This document shows positions 27,194-34,028 of a stretch of DNA of 43,547 nt, piece by piece. The stretch lies in the NCBI GenBank assembly GCA_034431935.1, contig DAOUCU010000057.1:1-43547 (forward strand). Reading direction: 5' to 3'. The notes below the pieces were generated by a model. That model was given only the letters and a program-made list of their open reading frames with translations, was not told where the DNA came from and made no database searches. The DNA is from JBFMDU01 sp034431935 (GTDB lineage: Bacteria; Chloroflexota; Dehalococcoidia; GIF9; JBFMDU01). How positions within the stretch are numbered: position 1 is the stretch's first letter; every line of letters starts with the position of its first letter. The position numbers and the translations under genes were made by a program.

Positions 27194-28737
27194 CAACACA
27201 GATTATGAGGAAACTTCCTTACGGAGTGGGAGAATGGGGTCGGGGAGTGAGGTTAGTCATGTCCTTAGCTTTGGTTATAGTAGGGGTCGGCTTGTTTGCT
27301 TATTCACGACAACTTATAGAGGGCGAGATAGTCACCGGGATGCGAGACATCGGCACGATGGGGGGAGTTGCCTGGGGACTTTATGTCGCCTTTGTGGTGT
27401 ACTTCGTCGGAGTGAGCTTTGCTGGAATTACAATCGCTGCCTTAATCAGACTGCTGAGTCTGGAGCGGCTCAGGCCCGTTGCCAGAATGGCGGAGGTGCT
27501 GACCATCATTTCGCTGGTTCTGGCAGCGCTGGCAATCATAGCAGACCTGGGACAACCCGGACGCGGAATTATCAATCTCCTGAGCTATGCCCGTCCTCAG
27601 TCACCTTTTTTCGGCACTTTCACCCTGGTGATATCCGCCTACCTCTTTGCCAGCCTAGTTTACCTCTATCTGGATGGGCGGAGAGACGCCGCCATCTGCG
27701 CACAGAGGCCGGGCAGATTACAGCGGTTGTTCCGCCTTTGGGCTGCGGGCTACGCAGATACTACCGAGGAGAGGGTACGCCACTATCATACTGCCTGGTG
27801 GCTGGCCCTGTTCATCTTGCCCTTGCTGGTCATTGCCCACTCAACTCTGGGCATGGTCTTCGGCATCCATCCGGGACGGCCGGGCTGGTACAGCGCTCTA
27901 CAGGCTCCCAGCTTTGTGGTGCTGGCAGGAGTGTCCGGCGTTGGCCTCCTTATAGTTATCGCGGCGGTTTTGAGGAAAACGCTGCGACTTGGACAACAAC
28001 TGGATATTCAGGTATTTCGCTGGCTGGGCAACTTCTTGTGGGTTCTGACTGCTGCTTACTTGTATTTCATCGTGATTGATTTCCTAGTGGCAAACTATGG
28101 CGGGGGCAGCCGTGAAGCAGCCGTATTTAAAGAGTTGGTCAGCGGGTCTTACGCCTGGCTGTTCTGGCTTACGGTATCGTCATTTGTCCTTTGTTTCATC
28201 CTGATGTTTGGCCAGTTTGCTACACGTCACTACAGCATCTCCCTGGTCGTCATTGCTGGAGTGCTGGCTAACGTCGCTGCCATAGGTAAACGTGATGTCA
28301 TCGTCGTCCCATCCCAGACGCACGGTAACCTGCTACCATATCCGCCCGGTGCTTACACGCCCACATGGGTGGAACTTGCCATTATTATTGGTCTCTTCGC
28401 CCTAGGGATACTTCTATATGTTGTGTTCACCAAGGTGTTTCCAATAATGGAGATACATTTAGGCAGAAATGAGGCTATTCCTCATGGAGAGGATACCAGA
28501 AAGCGCCGGAAAGACGGGGGAATGCGGAAGCGAATGTTCATCTTGACTTTGATGGCTGGTGTTGTCCTTGCTGTCATAGGTTTTTCCCTGGTTGCTCCCC
28601 TGGGCCCGACAGCACACCCGATGTACAGCGAACCTCGCGTTCGGTTCGCTCCGCTGATCTTTGTCGCTGGAATCATTACTACTTTCCTTTCACCGGTGGT
28701 CTATGAGCTATTTCCTGATAAACGGGAAAAGAACTGA
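27190..28737 (+). CDS. NrfD/PsrC-like membrane anchor with C-terminal extension
   Basis: 515 residues with about eight to ten membrane helices in the NrfD pattern (GGVAWGLYVAFVVYFVGVSFAG, LIADLGQPGRGIINLL, HTAWWLALFILPLLVIAHSTLG). NrfD proteins take electrons from, or pass them to, quinone. After the family core, about 80 residues add two more hydrophobic segments (RKRMFILTLMAGVVLAVIGF, FAPLIFVAGIITTFLSPVVY). I cannot assign this tail. The ATG at 27190 overlaps the preceding stop as ATGA, with GGAGA upstream. A frame beginning at 27082 is not credible. Confidence 0.88.
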   Translation: MTTQIMRKLPYGVGEWGRGVRLVMSLALVIVGVGLFAYSRQLIEGEIVTGMRDIGTMGGVAWGLYVAFVVYFVGVSFAGITIAALIRLLSLERLRPVARMAEVLTIISLVLAALAIIADLGQPGRGIINLLSYARPQSPFFGTFTLVISAYLFASLVYLYLDGRRDAAICAQRPGRLQRLFRLWAAGYADTTEERVRHYHTAWWLALFILPLLVIAHSTLGMVFGIHPGRPGWYSALQAPSFVVLAGVSGVGLLIVIAAVLRKTLRLGQQLDIQVFRWLGNFLWVLTAAYLYFIVIDFLVANYGGGSREAAVFKELVSGSYAWLFWLTVSSFVLCFILMFGQFATRHYSISLVVIAGVLANVAAIGKRDVIVVPSQTHGNLLPYPPGAYTPTWVELAIIIGLFALGILLYVVFTKVFPIMEIHLGRNEAIPHGEDTRKRRKDGGMRKRMFILTLMAGVVLAVIGFSLVAPLGPTAHPMYSEPRVRFAPLIFVAGIITTFLSPVVYELFPDKREKN

Positions 28738-28756
28738 CAGCTTGGAGGTGTAATAA

Positions 28757-29533
28757 ATGGCGATGAATGAGGCAGGTGTGTCTCGAGCTGTTGAGTGGGA
28801 AATGCCACATCTTGCAAGCCGCGCTCAGGTTTACGGCATCCTGAGCACTGTCTGCGGCGGACTGTCCGGGGAGCAACTGGTGAGGCTGTTCTCTTCCTAG
28901 AGGGTTCCGGAATGGGAGCCTCACGAGTCCTTTCCCCCGAAAATGAAGCGAGGGTTAAAACAGATAAGTACTTGGTTGGAAAAGCGCGGTTCTGAACCAT
29001 CCGAAATTGCGGCTTTAGAAACCGAGTTTACACGCCTGTTCCGGGGGTTGGGACGAGCTAAATCGCCACCACCGCCGTACGAGTCTGTTTATCTCGACAG
29101 CGGTTTGCTCTTTGGCCCTTCTACACAACGTGTAGCTGACACCTACCGCCGCTTTAGAGTGAAGGGACAGGATAACGAGCCGCCAGATCACATTACGCTG
29201 GAAATGGACTTCATGCGTTTTCTTTGCGATCGGGAAGTTGCGGCCTGGGAAACGGGAAATGCTCAGGTACTCTTGGAAGAAGAGGAGGCTTATCTGCGTG
29301 AGCATCTGGTTAGCTGGGTACCGTTCTTCTGTGAAAATGTCAGAAGGTTTGATGCTGCGGGATTTTATGCCGGCTTGGCTGATTTAACTGAAGGCTGGAT
29401 TTCTTGTGACCACCACATTGTCCGAAACATCTTGGAGCTATTGGAGCGATGTAAATCAAATAGCCCACTTCGGTCTGAAGTCAAACAAACCGAGTCACAC
29501 TCTCATGCAATAGGAATTAAGAAACCACATTAG
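28757..29533 (+). pseudogene. TorD-like chaperone with one in-frame TAG
   Basis: A single frame of 258 codons is open except for TAG at 28898-28900. The 47 codons before it (MAMNEAGVSRAVEWEMPHLA, then RAQVYGILSTVCGGLSGEQLVRLF) match the start of TorD/DmsD chaperones. The codons after it continue the same fold (LETEFTRLFRG, MDFMRFLCDREVAAWE, LREHLVSWVPFFCENV, AGLADLTEGW). TorD proteins bind the Tat signal and help load molybdopterin on the catalytic subunit, exactly what the upstream genes need. The frame starts 19 bases after the NrfD gene. Either a recent nonsense mutation, a sequencing error or readthrough. A second ATG at 28943 could make a 196-residue truncated protein, but no good ribosome binding site is seen there. 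Confidence 0.8.
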
Positions 29534-29577
29534 CATGCATAACCATTTCGATACACCAATTGAGGGGGAGTTCAGCA

Positions 29578-30267
29578 ATGACGTACAGTTCAAATAAATG
29601 GAGAGAAATATTGGCAATAAGTACGGCAGTTATAGTTATTGGCTCCGTCTGGGGCTTAGCCGAAATGGCCTTGGGCGGCTTTTTGCACGCCATTCATTTT
29701 CCTCAGAAAGGCGCTGTCATGGGCGGGCTGGCTATTTCTTTGATGGCCGTCTTTTTCACTATAACCAAGAAACCTTTGCTTATTCCTTTGCTGGGCGTTG
29801 TCGCGGCCTCCTTCAAACCCTCCAGCGCTATTATCTTCGGGATGCCTGTCTTGTCTTCTTTCGTTGTCAATCCCGCCACCGCCATAATAATCGAAGCGCT
29901 TGCATGCAGTGCGGTTATGGTTGCTTTGAGGAGAACAATTGATCAGCACATTCTTGCCCGGGTCGGCGCCGGTTTCATGGCTGGCTTCTTGGGCTACGCT
30001 TCTTATGCTGCCCTTGCCTCAATAATCGGACTGGGTAACTGGCCCACCCTTGACGTTATGGCAAAGCTCAAAGTCGTGATGACCAGTGCCATGCCCATAG
30101 GTATTGCCGGGGCAATAATGCTGTTTGTTGGTTATTACCTGGGTGCCGCCAGTGCGCCCAGGCTTTCCTACCTTAAAGAATTGCATCCCAGGCTTTACTA
30201 TCCGGCTTCGTTGACACTTGTGCTGCTTTGTTGGGTGACCGCAGTCATCCTGCAGGCAGGTGTTTGA
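29578..30267 (+). CDS. Unrecognised polytopic membrane protein (S-component-like)
   Basis: 229 residues with about six membrane helices. GGGGGAG precedes the ATG at 29578. Conserved-looking small-residue helices (GSVWGLAEMALGGFLHAI, KGAVMGGLAISLMAV, IPLLGVVAASFKPSSAIIFG, GYASYAALASIIG) recall ECF-transporter S-components or related quinone- or cofactor-binding membrane proteins. I cannot place it in a named family. Its stop overlaps the next start (TGATG), so it is translated with the THEP1-like NTPase. It follows the torD-like gene by 44 bases, in the same operon as the oxidoreductase. A cofactor-, metal- or electron-related role is inference. Confidence 0.75.
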   Translation: MTYSSNKWREILAISTAVIVIGSVWGLAEMALGGFLHAIHFPQKGAVMGGLAISLMAVFFTITKKPLLIPLLGVVAASFKPSSAIIFGMPVLSSFVVNPATAIIIEALACSAVMVALRRTIDQHILARVGAGFMAGFLGYASYAALASIIGLGNWPTLDVMAKLKVVMTSAMPIGIAGAIMLFVGYYLGAASAPRLSYLKELHPRLYYPASLTLVLLCWVTAVILQAGV

Positions 30268-30965
30268 TGAACCTCATCGTCACCGGAGAAGTTCAATCTG
30301 GGAAGACCACATGGTGTCGCCGATACAGCCGATGGCTTGCGGAGCGGAATTTATCAGTAGGTGGCATTCTGTGTCCTGACGTGAGCAACGGCACTAGAAT
30401 CGGATACGACGTACTGGACCTCCAGTCGAATCGAGTCGCCGTCTTTGGGCGGATTGCTTCAGTAGCTGAAGCTGGTTTCGCTGGTGATAATGTGGGCAGT
30501 TACATAATCAGCTATGAAGGTCTCAACTTTGCGGCCAGAGCGATACAGACGGCGGTTGAGAAAAAATGCGATGTGGTGTTTATAGATGAAATAGGTCATC
30601 TTGAGCTTGCCGGGAAAGGAGTGATTGCGCCAGCGAGAAACGCGTATCAGGCAGCACGCAATACCGTATCCGTAGTCCGGAAGTCACTGTTAAGCGCATT
30701 TCTTGAACTTTTTCAACAGCAGGAACCAGCAGTCTCATTTGCCATCTGGGATATCTCACACGATACGCGGGGCGGCAACGCTTCCAGTCTATATATGGGC
30801 TACAGACTTCCCCCGCTGTGGCAGGCTGCCCGAATGATCCAAGACATGGGAGGACAAAGACAGGCGGTCATTCGTGCACGGGGTAAATATCCTGGCAACT
30901 GGATTGTACCGAGTATTTCAGGGAAAGCTATCCAGTTGTCGCGGCGGATTCAGTGGAGGAGGTAG
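30267..30965 (+). CDS. THEP1-like nucleoside-triphosphatase
   Basis: 232 residues. P-loop GEVQSGKTTW (Lys13) is followed by the Walker B DEIGHLEL (Asp107, Glu108), the form seen in THEP1/DUF2478-like NTPases. The first 35 residues (VTGEVQSGKTTWCRRYSRWL, SVGGILCPDV) and TRIGYDVLDL are also typical. THEP1 family proteins hydrolyse NTPs; their cell role is poorly known. Some of the DUF2478 type neighbour molybdenum-enzyme genes. It starts 1 base inside the stop of the membrane protein, so I infer they form a functional pair that services the molybdoenzyme. Last gene of the island. Confidence 0.85.
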   Translation: MNLIVTGEVQSGKTTWCRRYSRWLAERNLSVGGILCPDVSNGTRIGYDVLDLQSNRVAVFGRIASVAEAGFAGDNVGSYIISYEGLNFAARAIQTAVEKKCDVVFIDEIGHLELAGKGVIAPARNAYQAARNTVSVVRKSLLSAFLELFQQQEPAVSFAIWDISHDTRGGNASSLYMGYRLPPLWQAARMIQDMGGQRQAVIRARGKYPGNWIVPSISGKAIQLSRRIQWRR

Positions 30966-31191
30966 GTCACCGGACAAAATATTCAGTAGCATCGTGAAAA
31001 GATACCAGAAGAAGATGCCATAGGCCCAATAGATTTATCCCCGACTGACAGACGTGCTTAGAAGGAAAGGCGTGGTCTTTAAGGTTCGTGCGTCGGAAGA
31101 ATTGTGTATTCAATTCTCCATTGTAATAGGAGGACATTAGACTGGTGGGAAGTGGGATGTTTGAGCTTACTCTCCGCTACCAGGGTAATTA

Positions 31192-31227
31192 AGAGGGCAG
31201 GCTCGTAAGGGTTTGCCCTCTTTTGTT
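31192..31227 (+). terminator. Terminator after the THEP1-like gene
   Basis: AGAGGGCA (31192-31199) pairs with TGCCCTCT (31214-31221) around a 14-base loop, then TTGTTTT. It lies between the oxidoreductase island and the next promoter. Confidence 0.7.
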
Positions 31228-31263
31228 TTGGTGTGGTCAACCCGGCGCCTTTTCATTTCTGAG

Positions 31264-31272
31264 TGCTATAAT
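31264..31272 (+). promoter_or_regulatory. Extended -10 promoter for CBS membrane protein
   Basis: TGCTATAAT, a perfect extended -10 with no good -35. Predicted start near 31279, which puts a GTG at 31281 too close to the 5' end and favours the GTG at 31299. Confidence 0.6.
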
Positions 31273-31298
31273 GCCTTCCAGTGAGTGTGGAGGCAAGA

Positions 31299-32444
31299 GT
31301 GAAAAGGAACCCCGGAGCGCGCGGTATCTTCGGCATTCGTATTCGGGTGCATTATACCTGTGCCGTTATCTGCATCCTAATCGCGGCGGTGGTATTCAGC
31401 CAGTTGACCGAAAGCTACTCCTTATGGCAGAAGACGGTCCTCGGGATATTCACCGCCGTGCTCTTTCTTGTCCTGCTGATAGTTCGTGAGCTTGTCCTTA
31501 ATCTTGCATCCGGCCGCGGGCAGGGCCCGGTGAAAAACGTGACCTTATTCGCCTTTGGCGGAGTGTGCCGGACGGCCGAAGAACTTCCTCTGCCCGGGCA
31601 TGAACTACTGATGGCTGGCGCCAGGCTCCTGTCCAGCCTGGTAATAGCCGCCATGCTGTATGGCATCTATGCCCTATCCTTAAACTCGGGTAACCTAACG
31701 GTTGCCGGAGTCACCGAGTGGCTGGCCTTTATCTGGTCCTGTCTTTTCCTGCTGAATCTCCTGCCCGGATTTCCTCTCGATGCGGGGATGGCTTTACGGG
31801 CACTCCTGTTGAAGCGGTCCGGCGACTACCAGCAGGCGACCTATACCGCAAGCACGGTCGGATGGTCCGCCGGCCTGTTCTTTATTTTTTGCGGCGTTCT
31901 GGCATTCGTTGTTACGCATCAATGGCCTATGGCGCTGGTTGTGGTGACCGCAGGATGGTGCCTGCAGAGCGCGTCAGAAGTAATGCGCCGTCATGCCGCC
32001 CTCGTCAGGGCTCTTGAGTTTACGAAGGTCCGGAATGTAATGTCCGGGGAATACAGGGAAATAGACTTCAATGTCACTGTTGCCCGGGTTTTCCGGGAAC
32101 ATATAATAGTCTCGGGCTGGAACTACTATATTGTGACTGATGGGGTGGCTCTTAAGGGGGTCCTGACCGAAAGCAATATAAAATCCGTACCCTGGAAGCG
32201 GTGGAACAATACGCTGGTCGGAAGCATCATGACTCCGTTAAGCGAGACTGGTACCGCCTATCCCGAACAGTCCGGAGCCAGCGTGCTTGAGGAGATGGAT
32301 TTGCGGAGAACGAACACCATGCCGGTAGTGGAAGACGGCAGGGTTGTCGGCATTGTAGTTAGGGACAGGCTAATCCGTCTGGGCAGGACACGCGCCGAGT
32401 TTGGCGTGTGGCCCGCCGTTGATCCCGGTTTACGGACCCGATAA
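31299..32444 (+). CDS. Site-2-protease-like membrane protein with CBS domains, catalytic motif lost
   Basis: 381 residues from the GTG at 31299, which has GGAGG 5 bases before it. N-terminal half: six or so membrane helices in the S2P fold, beginning GIRIRVHYTC. Where the family has HExxH it reads RELVL (Arg63, Glu64, Leu67). Both zinc-binding His are absent, though Glu remains. The second motif region is kept as NLLPGFPLDAG. C-terminal half: two CBS modules (NVMSGEYREIDFNVTVARVF; MPVVEDGRVVGIVVRDRLI), which often bind adenine nucleotides. I read it as a non-proteolytic homologue, perhaps a regulatory or substrate-binding protein. The end overlaps the convergent hydrolase gene by 15 bases. 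Confidence 0.85.
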   Translation: MKRNPGARGIFGIRIRVHYTCAVICILIAAVVFSQLTESYSLWQKTVLGIFTAVLFLVLLIVRELVLNLASGRGQGPVKNVTLFAFGGVCRTAEELPLPGHELLMAGARLLSSLVIAAMLYGIYALSLNSGNLTVAGVTEWLAFIWSCLFLLNLLPGFPLDAGMALRALLLKRSGDYQQATYTASTVGWSAGLFFIFCGVLAFVVTHQWPMALVVVTAGWCLQSASEVMRRHAALVRALEFTKVRNVMSGEYREIDFNVTVARVFREHIIVSGWNYYIVTDGVALKGVLTESNIKSVPWKRWNNTLVGSIMTPLSETGTAYPEQSGASVLEEMDLRRTNTMPVVEDGRVVGIVVRDRLIRLGRTRAEFGVWPAVDPGLRTR

Positions 32445-33878
32445 AGTCCGCGCCGGAAGCTCATCAACGACGTTCCTCTGCCGGTTCTCTTTGAAATAGA
32501 CACGCCACTGTGCCTTGAACCACCGGAAGGGGCTGTCCGCCCGGGACCATATCCGCAGCCTCAAGTCGCGGGGGTTGTCGGTCTCCCATGATACGCGGGT
32601 GATATCAGCAAGAGGAGTACCCGTGACTGTTTCGACTTCATAATGGTCCCGCTGAATTCCCTGGGGAAGCAATCCCTGTTCATATATTCTCCAGTCTACC
32701 TGTACCGTGCCCAGGGGTGCGGCTCTGGTCTGTATCCGGATTCGACTGTCCTCGGGGCTATCGGGGCTTGCCCAGCCGGTTTGTCTGACGCCTGTAAGCG
32801 TCAGGGGAGAATCGGCCTCGCGCGGCTCGTAGTTGCTCCGCGCCCTTCCTGAAGAAGCTTCACCGAGCACGTCATCCCATTCCCGCCACCACCAGGAACG
32901 GTTCTCGTGCCTCAGGGTGCCGCTGGCGGCAAGGAGGCCACCGACAAGGTCATCCCAGCGGTCGGCGCCGGGGAACAGGTCGGCTTTGTGTTCAATAACG
33001 CCGGCTCTGGCAAGCGCGGAGCACTGGATGGTTTCTCCAAAGATATAGCGGAGAATCTGGTCCGCTATGAAGCCGGCAACCACATCTGATTCCCCGAAAT
33101 CGCTGTGGGCATACTCTCCATAGTAGACAACATCGGCGCCGTCGGCGTACTGGGCTGAAATCGGCACGATGGTATCATCCATGTCCCATGGCAGGACATC
33201 AACCCCGCCGAGAGGAAATTGACCGCTGAGCGGTGCCGACTCGGCCGAGATAAAAGCCAGCCAGTGTTTATTGCGGCCGACCCATTGCCCATCCCGCGAG
33301 CTGTCGTAATTAATTAAAGAGTTAATAGCACCGCGGCTGGTGACCAGCCAGTTGAGCTCCCAGTAGTTTGCCGCCGGCTGGCCGCTGACATAATAGTAGT
33401 TCTGCAGGCTTTTTATGGGGCTGTTGATGGTCACCACCATGGCTGTTTTGCCGGCCAGCTTCCCGATATCATTGGCCACAGCGTAGAGGGCAGTCTTGCC
33501 TCCCATGCTGTGCCCTATCAGGACCAGGTTCTCCCTGCCGGGGAAACGCCTCTCGATAGTGTCAGCGATGTTCTTCGCCCAGGTGTCTATGTCCACATCA
33601 TTCGGATAGCACCTGTTAAAAGTATCAAAGCGGACTTCGGTATCGGGGTGGTCCTGCTGGTAAGCGCGGATGTACGCCGGTGCCCGGTCCACGATTGAGT
33701 CTTCGAGAAGCTGGAGGGAACAGGAATGTCCCCCGAAGCCGTGGAGAAAGACGAAATTCAGCTCCTTCACCCTGACGGGATTCTGAGGGGCTGACTGCGC
33801 CGGGAAAGAGAACGCCAGGCTGACGAGCAGTAACGAAACCGTCAGCACCGGTAGTCTTTTCACAGCGGCTCTGAACAT
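32430..33878 (-). CDS. Secreted alpha/beta hydrolase
   Basis: 482 residues. A Sec signal peptide (VLTVSLLLVSLAFSFPAQSA) is followed by an alpha/beta hydrolase fold: FVFLHGFGGHSCS with the oxyanion His-Gly, then LVLIGHSMGGKTAL with nucleophile Ser124. A catalytic Asp/His pair is expected later (e.g. PWDMDDTIVPIS and GEYAHSDF). The remaining ~180 residues form a beta-rich C-terminal domain. Such proteins are lipases, esterases or acyltransferases. It appears extracellular. AGGTGA precedes the ATG. Physiological substrate is unknown. Confidence 0.82.
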   Translation of the reverse strand: MFRAAVKRLPVLTVSLLLVSLAFSFPAQSAPQNPVRVKELNFVFLHGFGGHSCSLQLLEDSIVDRAPAYIRAYQQDHPDTEVRFDTFNRCYPNDVDIDTWAKNIADTIERRFPGRENLVLIGHSMGGKTALYAVANDIGKLAGKTAMVVTINSPIKSLQNYYYVSGQPAANYWELNWLVTSRGAINSLINYDSSRDGQWVGRNKHWLAFISAESAPLSGQFPLGGVDVLPWDMDDTIVPISAQYADGADVVYYGEYAHSDFGESDVVAGFIADQILRYIFGETIQCSALARAGVIEHKADLFPGADRWDDLVGGLLAASGTLRHENRSWWWREWDDVLGEASSGRARSNYEPREADSPLTLTGVRQTGWASPDSPEDSRIRIQTRAAPLGTVQVDWRIYEQGLLPQGIQRDHYEVETVTGTPLADITRVSWETDNPRDLRLRIWSRADSPFRWFKAQWRVYFKENRQRNVVDELPARTLSGP

Positions 33879-34028
33879 CGGGTCACCTAAAGGCCGGTTC
33901 GGCCAGTCGCGGGTCCTTTTGTCCGTACTGCGGCGAATGATAACACCTGCGCCGATGAAACAGCAATGAAGCCGATTTTTCGGACCAATTTCATGGCCAG
34001 CTTGCCTGTAGTATCATTGTTGGTGAAT

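Larger units (their letters stand above)
30966..31298. other. Intergenic region after the oxidoreductase island
   Basis: No gene seen. A 6-bp inverted repeat lies at 31099-31116 (GAATTG/CAATTC). A terminator hairpin (31192-31221) and the promoter of the CBS membrane protein gene (31264-31272) are the only other signals. An 11-codon ATG frame at 31157 ends just before the terminator and is not called. Confidence 0.6.

Noticed and set aside
28898..28900. Calling the TAG a pyrrolysine codon
   Set aside because: No pyrrolysine genes or PYLIS-like structure seen in the window; kept only as one possibility.
31157..31192. 11-codon ATG frame before a terminator, considered as a leader peptide
   Set aside because: No run of one amino acid codon and no antiterminator alternative seen.
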